A DNA stretch of 64,000 nt from positions 1-64,000 of the forward strand of contig JAYMTL010000043.1 in the NCBI GenBank assembly GCA_036897445.1, in the 5' to 3' direction. Source of the stretch: Pelargonium tetragonum. Its lineage: Eukaryota; Streptophyta; Magnoliopsida; Geraniales; Geraniaceae. The notes under the pieces were generated by a model. It had not been told where the DNA came from. It searched no databases and was given only the letters and a program-made list of their open reading frames with translations. Shown here in pieces: positions 1 through 13,810 of this stretch (position 1 is its first letter; every line of letters begins with the position of its first letter). The position numbers were made by a program, and so were the translations under genes.

Positions 1-3000
1 AACTAGGAACTTGATACCAAAAGAAATAGAAAGAAAGGGAAGCAAAATGCAAGCTTGTTCTGAAACTTCCTTTACTAACTAAAGAAAAGATATGTATTCA
101 ACTTCACAGGATTTCTTACAGGTTTTTAGTTCTCGCTTTTTTCTTATAAGGATTCCTAAGCTTACCTGGGAAGGAAATCCTCATTGGTCTGCTCCTATAT
201 TTTGATAGTCCGAAAAAGGCTCTTTGGTTTTCCAAAGTTCTTCGACAAAGTTACCTAAACCGGTTGTAGAATTATATCAGCTCTTATCCTGGAACACTTA
301 TGTTAAGAGAGTTTCTTTCGAGTTTTTATCTAAGTATCCTTCGTCAAGTTTCTTCTTTTTTCTAGCCAACGGAGTATAGTATATGCCCATAAATCTATTT
401 AAAATTATAGTACCAAAAGGGAATATAGAGCAAAGGTAAAAGGTACTGTAAACTGTATTTACTGAAAAGACTCCCCCTTCTCATTTTTTGGATGTAGGGA
501 AACTTATGCAACTAACACGAAAGTTTTTAGAATCCCCGTTTTAGTACGATTATGTCTCTTTATCCTAGAAAGCTTGAAAAAGAAAGTCTTGAACTGAACC
601 TTTACTTTGCAAAAGTGAAAACTAGTACTAAAAGTTTCAAAATTATATATAACGAGTGCCCAATACATGACTTATGCTTCGGACAGGATCTTCAAAGTAT
701 AAAAAAGAAGTTATTTCTGCAATTCAATCCACTTACATATAGCCTTTGGAAGTCTCAGTATAAGTTCAATGAGAGCTAATGGCTTGATAAACAGGTTCAA
801 AACTCGTATGTAAATAGTTGTTTTTTATTTTAGAAGTAGGTTAACTCACGTCATTGCAAGGGGTCCCTCACTTAATCCTTTCTACCCCTTAGTCTCAGTA
901 TAAAATCCAGAGTAATCCCATATTCCTGTTACATTTTTCTTTTTAGAGTATAATACGGAAACTTACCAACTAAAAAAATGTAGCAATTCTAGTGTTTAAG
1001 CCTTGGCTCTTTTAAAACGCAATTCCATCAGCGAGGGGCATAACATCTTTTCGTATAAAGATTTTTTAAGAGGTTATCATCAGTAGAGGGTTCAGTCCTG
1101 CGAATAGCTTATTTCGACTTGTCCTAGGGAGCGCCCTAACAGGATAAAAAGCATTCTCCTAGACTAGATCGAGTTCTTTTATACTTTGTTGAAAGACCCG
1201 TAATTAGAAGCTCAAGGCCTGTTCGGGTTACCAAGCTAAAGCAAGAAAAGTAGGTTTCCAAGATTTTTTTGAAAACTCAATTACGTATATTTTCAGAGGA
1301 ATCCCAGGTCTTAATTTCCTTTCAATCAAGAGGGGACTGGCTAACCAAATAGATTAGATTGGGCTATGAGCTGTGCTTTCGGCAGTTGGAATGGCTTTTG
1401 TTTTAAGTTCCTCCTAGATATATCTGGGTTGTAGAAAGTAGTAAATTGAATTTAGGTTTTATATAGGTAGTAAGCTTCCCCTTTAAGTAAAGGGCTACTT
1501 CTCAAATCTTTAAAAGGTTACAAAATCCTATTTGTCAAGGTAAAGCGGGCCTATTAGAGTCTTTTCTTGTTGTATACTAAGTATAACTGCTGGCAAATCG
1601 AACCACCTATCTAGAAAATTTTTCTAGGAGTTGTGCCCCTACTATACCTAAATAGAAGTTTATAAGGTACGGCTTTATGAAGAAACTCCAAGTACAAAGG
1701 GAGACTCTTACTGTACAAAAATCTTGAGCAGCGCTCCTCGTAAGGCTTAATGAATAGAATAGGGAGTAATCCAAATTATCTTTCGATATCGCCTACCTAT
1801 TTAATTACTTTTGACTAAAATTGGAGCTTTATGCCGTCCTATTCAACCGAAGTCGGTAGTCAAAACTTTTTTCTGCAGGGAAGAGAGTACCAGAAAAACT
1901 AAATGAAAGAGAGTAACTTATAGAAGCTAAAGCAAGAATCAATAAAAGATAGATTTTCCTGACGAATATTCCCTGTTCCCTAGGTTTGGAAAAGTGTAAT
2001 ACAAATACTTAATGTATAAGGAGAGGAGTCAGAAGCAAAAGGCCCTTCTGGAAAGTAAATCAATCGAGAAAGTATCCCCTTTATTAAGTGAGAGCCCTTC
2101 TAAGCGGGGGTCAAGTAAAAAAATCCCTAAAATCAACTCTGTCTGTCACGGGGATCCCCTTTTTTTGGTGTTTGAGAAAAGTCAAGAAAGAACAACAACT
2201 TTTAGATTCGCACTCGTCATGAGTTTGAACCAAGACACGACTTTTCTTATAAGATACTCTTGATGTCGTACCCGCTTACTATTTTTGTGCTGGCTTTAAA
2301 GGTCCTAGAGTGCATAAGTATCCACATTCCAGAGACCCTTTTCAAGACCTATATATATGTGATTTGATTTTATTAAAAACCGGTTTTTAGTATACCCAAT
2401 ACCCATCAAAAAAGGCCTTACTCTTATCTTAAAATTCTTTGGTCAGAGAGTTTTTTAGGGAATCCCCCTAGATATATCACGGATTTCTCTTTGCCTTACA
2501 GCTAACTATTGTTTAGAAACTCCTATCCTTTTTGAATTCCAAGCGGAGTGCTCTTATTTTCTTTCATTATATATAGTATATATATAGTGAGATACCCCTA
2601 CCTAGGAAGTGGCATCTAGTGTCCAGAGAATCAGTATGTTGTATCTGCCGGGGCCCGTCAAGCACAAGTACAGGTGAGTGAAATGAGTATTATGCTTGAC
2701 TTGATTAGACAGAAAGATCTTCTTGTAAAAGGTTTAGGTCTTAGAATTCTACAGCTTATTCTTACACCGGATCGCCTTTACTATATAATTTAAAGAAAAA
2801 CTCCCAAGGCTTAAACCTGGAGATCGCATTTAATGTTAACGGACCTCATTGTGTGTTATATAAAGGAATCCTGATGGCACAGGAATGGCGCAGTAAAACT
2901 AAGAAGTACAAAAGGAAACTTGTAACCCGTCTACATCCTTTATTTATATAACACTAAAAACCCCTTATAAAATTTAAAGTACTGGAAATATCATAAAAAT

Positions 3001-5500
3001 TTTCAGGACATTTGCCTATAACTAAGTATTAGAAACTCACTACACGGAACTTTGTGTAAAAAGGGGTAGCTACTACTATATATTTTAGATTAATCAAAAA
3101 AGTATGCTTATGACATAGCTTAATGAATTTAAGTTATAAAAAGATTTAGGGTCTAGGTGGGCTTACTCATTCTAAAACTTTCAAAAATAAGGGGGAACTC
3201 GCGTAAGGGGCATAAGGCAGTCTCTGGGGTTTCCCAATAAAAGTAGAGACTCGTAAGCACTACTCTAGGTTCTCTAAATTCTGTAACACTAGCTAGAAAG
3301 TGAAAACGAACCTATTTCCTAGTAACTAGTAATTAGGGACCCTTGGAGAATTTATATATACATGGATTTTATCTACAAAAGATAAGCTAGTTAAAGAATT
3401 GCTTGTGGCATACTTTCAGTTTATTAGGGTCTCCGGATTTCCAATAGTTATTTAAGAGTTCTTAGAGCCATAGTTTTTGATTTGCCTAGCTCAATCTGCT
3501 ATTATACGGGTTGGAAGTGAAAATGGAAATAAAAGGACACTTCTATACCTCACCTTGATATCGGAGCTCCCTTAGATAGAAAAGTCCTGTGTGTGTACCC
3601 TTTTTTTTGTACTTGCCAAATTCTGGCAGCCTTCAAGAGAGAACTCTTTTAAAAGAATAGTAAAGAGGCTTTTGAAGAGTAATTAAAGTTCCTTATATCG
3701 TGCTTCTATTTGTTGCTGCTCGTTTAGAACTTTAAAATCAACCAGAAAGTCTGACTATGAGTGCTGGAAATTACATAACCAATACGAATAAGCAAACAGG
3801 AAAGACTCTAACTTGTTCTAAAAAGCTTACTAACTAAACACCAAATTTTGTAATATTCGTTTTCATGAGATCCAGTTTCAAGTAAAGAGCAGTACTAAGT
3901 AGGAGTCCCTTGAACCCTTGCAACTCACCTCTGTTGAACCTCTAAACTACACCAAACCCCTATAATTATTTAAATTAAAAGTCCAATAATACTAGAAATT
4001 AGTATCAAGGGTATAAAAACGAGCGTGTCATATTAGCCGGGAGTTCCTCCTAAAACCTCTTTTGCGGAGACTTATAGAAGGGGTATTCTTTTATACTTTA
4101 TATCCAGGGATCGGGGCGAGCTTGCAACTAGATTTGTGTTTACAAGTATTAAGATTTTTGTTCTGAAAATACGCTATTGAAGATGTAGAATGCAAATACA
4201 TATTTGGTTTATCTTTAATAAAGGGTTTTAATATGGTCTTGTGTTCCTGCAGCTACTGTAACCCTTATAGCGTTTATGAACTAAGCCTTTTTCTTTTTGG
4301 ATCTAGAAAAGTAATTTAAGGGGTTAGCCACGATCGCGTTGTGTATACAAGGACTTAGTAAATTATAGCTAATAGATTTTTATTAATTAATCCAGCGGAT
4401 TTTATTCAGTTAACAAATTTTAGGTTTAGAACGGATGGGTTCATAATGTCCGCAGATCTATTTATATTACTTACTACAAAATTAGATTGCTACTTGAATC
4501 GCACAAGAAGGAAAATCTACAGGGTACCTACTTCTATTCTTTGGAAATCTATAAGACTAAGTCGAAAATGGGACCGCTTATATAGGAGAATCCCTTTGAT
4601 CTCTTTATGTTATGTCAGTACAACCCTGTGAGATTAAATAACGAAAAGAATTAATAAGTAGGTCCGGCGGAAGCCCTTATTACATTAACTAAAAATAATA
4701 ACAGAAAAAAATTCCATATACAAGAGAGACTTAGCAAGAACTGAACGTCTAACTGCCTTTTCAAAACTTAAAGTATATCTGGTGATTTTTTTTTGTCAAC
4801 TTACCTCGCATTTTGAACCTGCGGCTACCCTTTTTTATTTGAAGAAATGCCCGTAAAGATAGTCCTAATTTCGAAGGGACTGGTGGAACGAAAGCAAAAT
4901 AAAGAGTTCTTCACTATAAATTTATTACGCTTAAGCGATTCTGGTCGGATCCCTTATTAAAGGAAACTTAGTAACTTTTGTGAATATACTCCTAAACTTT
5001 TATTTAAAAACTTCTCCGCACGGAATTTTGTTAGCCAGGATTCCTAGCTTTTGGGGTCCCCTTATAGGAAGTATATACTCAATTAAAAGATAAGAGGGGC
5101 CCTCCTTAGCGTATTGTAGATTCTTGTATTTGCAATATAACTTTTATTTTAACTTACTCTACCTTGATTTTAGTCAGAATTCTTCGAAGCATTGCTCTTA
5201 GGGGATATCATACTCCTCTTGATGGATATATTACCCCGAAAACTAAATTCTTATAAATTATTATCTTGATCTTCCAAATAAGTTATAAAATGTTATTCAG
5301 TTCACCTTTACAAGGATTAAGGGCTTTTATTCAAAAGTTTTCTTTAGTTTTTAATTGATGTGAAAACTCTTGCCAGGGTTTCCTTTGTGTTCTCAACGGA
5401 ACCCCTTAAAGTGCTCTAAGGATTTAGGACCGGAGATATTATATCATTTACAGGATGAATGCAGATTCCAAAAAATTATATGTATACTAGATTAGGGTAT
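1..5500. other. Gene-less AT-rich DNA
   Basis: I see no gene in this stretch. Open frames are all under about 85 codons and show no recognisable domain, signal peptide or upstream ribosome-binding context. A hand count of bases 241-300 gives TA 7 against AT 4, and CA+TG 5 against AC+GT 8, which is the TA-rich, CA/TG-poor pattern typical of much of the window. The only structures noted are an AT-dinucleotide stretch near 2565-2590 and one copy of a short dispersed repeat at 1927-1958. Confidence 0.6.
1927..1958 (+). repeat. Short dispersed repeat R2, copy A
   Basis: This 32-base stretch matches 53350-53378. Both begin ctaaagcaagaatca and end agatagattttc. They differ by a three-base gap and one nearby substitution. 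The flanks do not align convincingly beyond this core. I do not recognise the sequence, and neither copy lies in a gene. Two matches of this length are very unlikely by chance even in AT-rich DNA, so a common origin is inferred. Confidence 0.55.
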
Positions 5501-5990
5501 AGTAGGCAGGGCGCAGTTGGCACAGAAGAGAAGAAGCTAAATACAGAGTAGTTAAGAAACTATCGTAAGAGTAAGAGAAGTCCTATTGTTAATGACTTCG
5601 GGGTTACAACAAGTGCACGAGACTCGTCGAAGAAGTTGTCTTAGGTTCTAATTCGCATACACTACTAGTGATCTTTCTAGCTCTTTCTTAGTAACTTTGT
5701 GTGTAGGTTCTCTCTTAATTAATAGTCATCAGCTACAAAGCTTTTAGTTCGTATCGTCCCTTTGCCTTTGTTCGTCCTGTTCTCCTACCTTTTCCTTGTG
5801 AATTGAAGCTACTAAACCACCGAAAAGCACACACACGTAGCGACCTAGTCAATCGACTACCTTACTCAATATCATGCGTGTGTCAAGGTGTAAGCTCCCT
5901 AGTTATCTCTTCTCGTAAGTATCCTAAATATGTCGCTACCTTCACTCAAGCTCCCGCCAGGTTTAGGTCTTTGATATGACTAAGTGTGTA
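5501..5990. other. Composition island with ordinary CA/TG content
   Basis: This half-kilobase stands out from its surroundings. CA and TG are common (acaacaagtgcacgag, gcacacacacgtagcg, catgcgtgtgtcaagg), whereas the flanking DNA is depleted in both. It starts with an A/G-rich part (about 5520-5590, agaagagaagaagct) that resembles the A/G-rich repeat units found elsewhere, then turns pyrimidine-rich. All frames contain stops and I recognise no gene. It may be a later insertion or a tract that escaped the process that changed its neighbours. Confidence 0.35.
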
Positions 5991-8900
5991 AAATGAAACA
6001 GACTACTTCATTTTGGATGCGTTGGGTCGCGGAAGCCGGTTTACTAAAAACTTTAAGAAGTGGGAGTTAGGGATAAAAGTAGGAAACCCTACAATTTCCC
6101 AGCTTATAAGTAAAGGCGCAGTGCTTGTTACCTTACTGGCTAGGTACTTTGTTTAATTCCAGAATGTAAAAAGGATCTTTTCCTGTAATTTATAAACTTT
6201 AAAATCCCTAATATTTGCACAAAGTTATATACTAGTAAGGTATACCCCTAATCTTGGAAGGTTCTGAGAATATACGCAAACTCCCTTCAAAGGAGAATAT
6301 TACAAGATCAGAAAGTGAGAGAAAGCCCTGGGTTTAGCTTTTTAAATCATTCTCTTGGGATCCTCGTTTTATTTATTTTAATTAGGTACTACCTTCTCCT
6401 ATATAGAATAGAACCTTGCACTCTAACTAGTTATCACTTAAGTAGAGTATCTAGTCCTCAACCACAAAGACTCTAAACCCAAGTCCTATCACCCCATGGC
6501 ATGGAGCTGAAATAGACTCGGGTTTCCTCTAAAAGTGTAGTATAAAAGTCTAAGATTTTCGGTCTTGGGACGAGGGGGCTTCTATACTACGCTTATGTTA
6601 TACCCTCTTTTTGCGCTTAGACCCCCGGAATAACCCCTTTATTGAGGATTACACCTCTATGGATTTCCTTACTTTATCTTTATATAAAGAAAGCAGGAAT
6701 AGTCAAACTTTTAAGCACCTAGCTCCCGCCCAAGTTCTTTTGGTTCCTTGTCAAGGAGTCCTATACCTTTCGAAGTTAGCAGGTAAGCTTGCTTAGGTTT
6801 TTAATAAAAATTTGTGTAGAAGTAGGTTTCGTTTACCAGAGAAAAGGTCCCTTTAAAGCTCTTTCTTGCCCCTTTTGCTTAATTTAATAAAGGGTATTTT
6901 GAGAAGGACATCCGGAGTTTTGTAGAAGTATACTCTTTTTGAATTCTTACTCCAAGCTATAAACATACGCAGCCTTTTGATACTATACTGGGTCCTGACC
7001 TTTGTATGGTGGGTGTGTCTGACATTACGAAAGCACAAATTGAATTTGCAAGAAAATTCTATGGTATAATTATGAAGAGGCGCTTGTTGTGTTGAGCCGG
7101 AGATGCCTTGTGAAGCTCTCCTAAACCCCTTGCTATAACAGAAATTAACCGAGAATTCCGGGAGTTGAAGTGCAAATCAGATCGGGGTTTTATGTTAACA
7201 TAAATTGACTTTATTACATAGAGCGGTCACCTTTGTTTAGTAATAAAGGATGCCCGGAGCTCGACCATAAAGAGATTTAAAATAGTAAAAGACATTTTTT
7301 AACTAGTAAGTAGTAGTTTTCAGAAAGGTACTGGAAATTTTTAGTGTAAAAACTTTCGATTATGCCCAGTCTACCAGTCTAGTGGTTTTATTTAAAACTT
7401 CAGTATAAGGTATAAAAACTCTTGTCTTTGAGGAAAAAAATGCAAAAAAAGTAAAACGCTCTTACTACAATAGCTAGCCTGCAAAAAGACTACTTTTACG
7501 GATACCCCTTTAAGGCTTTTAGGATTTTAACTTAGCTGCCGAAAGATTATTCCTTAATGCAAGGAGGCTCAGTATAGTACAGTAAAAGGCCCTTATAAAC
7601 ACCGAGTTGGGAACGAGAGACCCATGTTGAGTAAACCAGTAAAAAGCTTGGTTAAAAAGGGGAATGTGAATAGATATTTTAGAATTAATAATTTAAACTT
7701 AAACCTTATAACTGAAATCACTTAGATACTTAGAAAGAATCCCTTAGTATCGCTTTTGAACCGGTACCTTAGTTATTGTATTTCTAGTCTGCCTAATTCT
7801 TGGCCGGAACGCCTGCATATCAGAAAGGATTTTGCAATAAGCTACAGCAAGAAAACTGGCTTTTAATTTCCGATTTTACGTGGTATGAATTCTATACTAG
7901 TTGCAAAGGGACTGCGCCTTCTAGAGTAGATGGGTCTATTACACTTTACTTTAATGGTAAATGGTACAAAAATTAGAAAATAAAGGAAGAACTTCTACCC
8001 TTTTGGACAGGCATTGTGAGAAGGGCAGGCCGAAAGATTTTTAAATCTTTTTCTTTTTGCACGTAATAAAAATTTTTTAGGGCGCTCTTTCTTATAATTT
8101 CGAGTTACTTTAAGGCGTAAAAAAACTCCTGTTTATATTCCCAAAACTCGAGGGAGCTCCTTCTATATAGTAAAGAGAGATTCTAAAATGAAATTTTATA
8201 ATACAAATAAATTTAGTAAGATGTGAAAAGTAACCGATCCCAGGAACCCCTTTTTAGAGTGCATAGAGGTAAAGAAGTTTGAGCTCTTTTAATCATGGCG
8301 GCGGAAGTCAGATAATTTATATGCCCTTTCAAATCAAGTATTTCAAGTATTGGTTGGAACAAGAAAGATAGAAACATAAGTTAGTTTAGAAGCGGTAATT
8401 GAAGAGTATAAAGCAAACCCAGACAAGATACTAAGTAGTTTTAGGCTTATCAAATGAAAGAGGATTGCTCCTTAAGGGGCCCTTGTTATATTTTAGACTG
8501 CGTAAACTTGTATTTAAGTATTTTCCTGATAGGATCCTACCTAGTCCTAATTGTTAAAAAGGTTCGTTAATGTGAATATCTAACTTAACTAGGAAAGCTT
8601 TTTTTATATTATGAAAAGAGAAAACCTCTATCCTTGATATCTACGCTTGTCTTTGTTTATAAAAGATTGCCCCTACTGCCTAATCCCAAGTATGTTACTA
8701 GAAAAGCCGAAGAAAGAGGACTTCCTTATGAATGGTTTTAGACCTCCCAAAAAATTTCCTGTTCTAGAGGACAGAGACTCCTTACCCGAACCCTACTTTT
8801 TTATGCTTTTCATTTCTATTATAGGTTACTTTGTTCTTTCTTCAGTAATTATCCTATATATGATACGGATTTGTCATATTCGTAGGTAAAGAGAGCTATA

Positions 8901-11160
8901 TCTGTGTTCCTTTTGGAGTTGAGATAGACATCTTTTAAAAAAGTAAACTCACCTCTCGCGGAGCACTTGCTAAGTTAGTCAACAAAAAGTTAATATCATC
9001 CAAGGAATCTCCTTAAAACAACAGGAATCCCTACCCTAAAGAATATCCCTCTGAAAATTATAACGTAAAAAAAGCTAAGGATTTTGATGAAGCTGTATAG
9101 CTAAAATGACTCCAAGTAGAAACCTTTAAAACCCTTTGCATTTAGCCTTTTTCCAAAAACACAACTTCAAGGTTAATACATCAGGAATTACCAAGCGGAG
9201 TAAAAAACCCAATTATGCTTGCTGTAGCCAGATATTCTAAATTACAAATTATAAGAAGGGCTCCTTTTTAAAACACCCTAAAACCCGGGAGCTCCTACTA
9301 AAATTTTGACCTTAAAATCTTTATTCAAGAAGCTTGTATTTGTGAAGTGCTCAATTTCTTTAGTTATATACCGGATCTAATTTAGAGTACTCAGAAGCCT
9401 TAGGATTTTGGATTACCAACGCGGGATTCTTTTATTCCTCTAAGACTCTTAGCTTTTCCCCTTCTTACAACTCGGGAATCTATCAGATTTTTGAGTTCTT
9501 ATAGCTTTAGTAGACATCGTTAAAGAAACTTCAGCAGCTCTATTTGAAATAACGACTCACTGACAATAGACTAGTATCAATTCAGAACTTCCCTATACCA
9601 CGGGCCCTTTATATAAGTCCCAAAGCTGGTTTCTACGAGCTTAGTAAAAACTTTGGCGTACAAATTATGAAAACCCACGTATCTTATCTAGTCAAAAAAG
9701 TTTTTCTTATAAAATACCTAAGTCTAACCTATAAAAGTCCTGGCCGCCTCAAAATCTTTGGCATTTATGTCGAATAAGCTACTGTTCTAGCTTCCTTTTT
9801 TACCCCTTAGGGGAACTTAAATTAAGAGGCGAAAGGAACCTCAATTACTTACATAGAACTTATTAAATAAAACTTTAGTTACTATCCCGCGGTTATTCCA
9901 GGGGACTTTTTTGTGCCTTTCTTTAGCGTAGAAGTTCCGGGTTCTGTTAATACCGAGCTAAATAATTGCTTTATTATTCATAGAGATTTGTTAAAACAGG
10001 CGCAACTTTCCTTAATTGAATTATCTCGACTTCTTCCTCTGTACCCTTCCTTTATTCATAACTATCTTCTTTGGAGCTATACTCTTCTTCCTCTACCCCT
10101 TGTTAACCGGAAACTCTTCTCAGAAATAACATAACAAACACTCAACTCCTATCCTTTCTTTCTCCTTTTGTATTACTGTAGCCTCTCAAATTACACGTAT
10201 CTCATATTCAGAAGAAGACTTTATATTGATATGTAGTAAAAGTTTTCTTTCAGAAGCTCCCTTACTTTTATAGTTTTATTTGAACAAAAGCCTCCTTAGT
10301 TATAGATAGCGCTTACTAGGGTATATTTAGAACTTTGTCCTAGGAAACGTTTTATCTTAGAAGAAAAAGCCTCTCCCTCCCAAGTTGAGGCCTTAAAATT
10401 TCACGTTAAAACAACGAAAGGAAGACGCCTATGCTCTTTATTTATATCCGTAGAAAGGTTTTTGGAGTTGAATTAAGAGAAAAAATCAGGATAAAGTTTT
10501 ACCTCGAATTTGGATCTTGATATGAAATTGCCCGCATTAAAAGTCCTCACAAAGAATTCAGCAAGCCCTTTGCTCATAATTTGCACTGTGTATAAGTAGA
10601 AGTATAGCTCCTTTGTAATACTATGTAGATAAAGAAAAAGGGGCCTTAACAGATCCTAAAGATTCAAGCTCTAAAAAGTTCGCTTTTACTTTATTTACAT
10701 GTACTCTCCCAGTAAGTTAAACTAAGAATTCCTAGAAAAGCGGGCCTTAAAGGGACGGAGCAATACTTCGATCTCAATTCTAAAACGAGTAAGTCTGGTA
10801 AGGGTTCAAAACAGAACTTTCATTTTTGGGTTTTTGATTGTATTCATTTAATATCTAATATAAAGTTAGCGCGCTTAGAACTCCTTACTTGTTATACTAG
10901 ATTAAAAAGGGGGAACATCTTTTATAAATTGTTTTTCCCGAAGGATCAAAGGCACAAGGTGAAAAAGACAAGGATAGTTTGTGGTTACGAAAAAGTAGAG
11001 TCTTACTTTTTAGCTCTCACGTAAAACCCTTTTTAGCAAAAAAATTTCTTTACATGCCTTCTACTAGAGGACTTGGTAACTCCTATCTATAAAGAGAGAC
11101 GAACCTTCCAAATGGATACGAATTTGATTCGATTTACCCTCAAATATCTTTTTCAACTAG
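5991..11160. other. Gene-less AT-rich DNA
   Basis: No recognisable gene. The most protein-like open frame is at 8647-8889 (+), listed separately. Another at 9913-10131 (+, 73 codons from a GTG, no known motif) looks like a chance frame. The stretch is rich in short words made of GG, GA, AG, CC, CT and TC steps, such as ggggccc and ggagctcc. That is what remains when CA and TG are scarce. Confidence 0.55.
8647..8889 (+). CDS. Doubtful small open frame with one hydrophobic C-terminal segment
   Basis: An 80-codon frame opening at a TTG. The first ATG is at codon 16 and would give 65 residues. The last third reads as a hydrophobic stretch of roughly 20 residues (from YFFMLFISIIGYF onward) followed by a basic tail ending ICHIRR, a layout seen in single-pass membrane proteins. 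The front half is mixed, with PKKEDF and LEDRD. No family is recognised, no Shine-Dalgarno-like site or promoter is evident, and no neighbouring gene supports it. Hydrophobic runs are easily produced by T-rich DNA, so this is probably a chance frame. Confidence 0.12.
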   Translation: MSLFIKDCPYCLIPSMLLEKPKKEDFLMNGFRPPKKFPVLEDRDSLPEPYFFMLFISIIGYFVLSSVIILYMIRICHIRR

Positions 11161-11183
11161 GGCTCATTCCGGCTCAGGCTATC

Positions 11184-11363
11184 ATTCGTGTAAGTCCCGT
11201 GGCTAGCTTCTTTTCTATCCGGTTTTTGGAATTCAGTAAGGCCTCATCTCCAAAAAGATAGCATCAAAGTCAGATGGTTTATCCTTTTGATAGAACTTAT
11301 TAGTACTCTTTCCCGAAACATAGGACGGATGGCCACCCTCTTTTTTTGTCAAAGGAAAGTACT
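11184..11363 (+). repeat. Dispersed repeat R1, copy A
   Basis: This 180-base stretch aligns with 46108-46302. The strongest block is 16 identical bases, gtcagatggtttatcc, at 11269-11284 here and 46188-46203 there. Other matching blocks include cgtgtaagt..ggctagc near the start, ttcagtaa..ctca, an aaa.ga.agca stretch, a ggatgg block, and gtcaaaggaaa near the end. The copies differ by several small gaps and perhaps a quarter to a third of aligned bases, so the duplication is old. Short open frames cross both copies but are out of step with each other, so coding is not supported. I do not recognise the family. Confidence 0.7.
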
Positions 11364-13480
11364 CGGTTAATATTAGTCTTATAGCTTCTTCTTTTATGCT
11401 ATGGGCTCTTGTAATAGCTGTCCTGTAACAGTCTCCTGTTGGAAATCTCGTTAACTTGTTTATAGTAGTACTTTCCTTACCTGTTAGGGCCCGGCAATCT
11501 CTTATGTCCCTATCTTATTGCTTATCTTTGTCCTATTCATTAACAAAAGCTGCCCTTTCTTTTAGTTGACTCCCTAATAGATTCGGGTAAGAAGCCTCTC
11601 CTTTCTCGTAAACAAATCCTGCTTTTCTTAGTCTTCTGTATCCCCATGAGCCTTTGTCTTTCTTACCCTATAAAACGGAAAGAAGATTATAGGAAAGTCT
11701 AGTATAGGACAGTAATAAACAGCTTTGGTAAGTCCTTAAAAAAGAGTGCTACGAATTCTATAAAAAACTAGAAAAGGTTTTAAGTTTAGTTAGTAGCATC
11801 AAATTTATTAAACACTTTTAGAGAGTTCGGTATTTTAGAATTCAATAACTAAGCCGAAGGGTGCATAGGGGCTCCCTTATTAAGTAGACGAAAGTTACCG
11901 TCTTAAATTTGTAAACCTCAAACCTTGCGGAAAAAAAGCTCCAATGCCTATAATTTAAGTTTTACCGGATTCGGGAAACTCCTAAGCTCCCACTAGCCTC
12001 GGCAGTCCGAAGGTAGTATTCATTTTTTATTTTGTCGAGGACGCTCCTTCAGCTCTTCTCTTTCTAAACCTTATAGGTTTTATCCTAAAGCTAAAGCGGG
12101 CCTCTTTAGTAGATAGTAAGGTAAGCCCGGTTACTGAAAGAAGTATATTAAAAATGAGTTGTCTATAATCCGGCAATTTCGTTGGAGCTATTAGTAAAAC
12201 AGACTTCAATATAATATCAAAAAAGTTTTTCCTTGTATAGATACCCGCCTGCAAAGGTGATTCTAGCAAAGATTACACGCTCAGTTACTCAATATTCCAA
12301 TACTAAATAAAAAGAAGTTTCAGGGGACAAGGTAATAGTGCTCTATCTCAATATAGAAATAGAAGAGACGAAGGCTTTTTTAGTATATACGCCGCGGGCT
12401 CTTCCTTTACATTTAATGTATTCACCTTAAAATGACTCACGGAGGGACCTGCGTCAAGGATGATTTTCTATATTAGAGCTGCTTTTGTTAATCCCCAGAA
12501 GTAGTAAGAGGTACCTCTTTTAGTTTTGTTTAAGAACTCAAGGACTTAAAAAAAGGTAAGGCTAAAAAGGACTTAGAGTTCCCGCTCTAAGATTGACTAT
12601 ATAAGGCATTCCAAATTTTGAGTTAGTAAAAAGGGAATTCCAGGCCTTTCCTGACAAACTAATTAAATTTATTTAGTATTGAGCAAGTGCAATTACATGC
12701 ATTTAGAGTCCTACTGCAAAACTTTACCTGGGATTAACTTCCTTTCTATGAGATATAGTGACAAACCCCAATAAAATAGAGCTTTCGGTTACTGCTTTGG
12801 AATCAAAAAGTCTTAGGTTTTAAGTAATAAAAAGAGTCCGGTTTTTAAGGAAGATTTTCCCGCGAATAAAAAGAAGTCAAACTTAGTAGAAAGGCTTTCT
12901 CGAAAGGGTTAATGTAATTGATACTCTTGGTTTAGTAAAACCAAACTAGTTATAGGAATTCCTTTATATTTGTTGTAGAAATATTACCTTTGTAACAGGA
13001 ATACCCTTGAAAAATTTCCCGTTTCGGATTATAAACTTAATCTAAAGAAAGTCCTCGTTTCTAGTAAATCTCCTTTTATGGGTGGTCTCTATCGGTATAA
13101 AGCAAAAGCCCGCCCCTGTGTTCCTCTGTTTCTGGTCTAGTACTGGGTCCCGCCCTGGGGTAAAGTAGCATTTGAATTACTAGTTTTACTAATAAAAGAA
13201 AGGAATCCTAAGAATCCAAAAAGACAGTCTAGAAAGTTTTTAAGCCGGATGTAGAATTCCGAGGGGGATCTTTTCTTCAATTGAATTGTGTAATAAGTAA
13301 AGAAGGACTTTCTATAACTAAGTAAACCTTCGCTAGAGTTTCCCTTCTTTATTTTATAAATTCTGGTAAACCGTTCTTAAAGACAGGAAAAGATATAGCT
13401 AGCTCTTATTAAGAAGGTTAGGAAATGCAATTGAATAGGAGTTTAGCCTTTCCACTTTATATAATATAAAGAAATGACTT
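11364..13480. other. Gene-less AT-rich DNA
   Basis: No gene seen. An 80-codon frame on the minus strand at 12027-12269 has no recognisable motif and is most likely chance. Stops in all frames are frequent and mostly TAA or TAG, as expected where TA is over-represented. Confidence 0.5.
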
Positions 13481-13496
13481 TTTAGAAACAGTTTCT

Positions 13497-13720
13497 AAGG
13501 AAGAGTAAGAGTCTAGCTCTCAGGAAGAGGTAACAAGACTACAGCTAAGAGAGTCGGAGTAAGAAAGTTAATAAGAAGTAGGTTATAGCTCAGAGGAACT
13601 CTAGTAACATTATACAGGTCTAGCTCTAAAGAGAAGTAAAGCTGCCACGACTTAGAGTATAGGTATTAAGGTTCCAGTTCTAAAGCAAGAGATACAAGAA
13701 GTCAAAAAGAAGTTTCTTTT
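13497..13720 (+). repeat. Cluster of degenerate A/G-rich repeat units
   Basis: The plus strand here is purine-rich and built of loosely repeated units of roughly 25-40 bases. Units centre on gtctagctct followed by an A/G run such as caggaagagg or aaagagaagt. The ten-base word gtctagctct occurs exactly at 13511-13520 and 13618-13627, and again at 16230-16239. Degenerate versions (ttatagctcagagga, ttccagttctaaagc) fill the gaps. One frame reads as Ser/Glu-rich (SSS then EE), but it is broken by several stops and a second frame is almost as open, so I do not call a gene. It could be a decayed minisatellite or part of an old repetitive element. Confidence 0.55.
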
Positions 13721-13810
13721 CCTCTCTTTCTAGAGCTTCGTAAGTTACTTAGTTTCTTTTGCTTGCGCTTTCCTTTTCAGGTATAGAGTAAGATTGTAAG
13801 ATTCTAGCTA

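Noticed and set aside
3905-3965. Antisense trnG-like string (cttgaaccct..caactcacc)
   Set aside because: Agreement with remembered trnG ends after about 20 bases and the rest cannot be aligned without several gaps.
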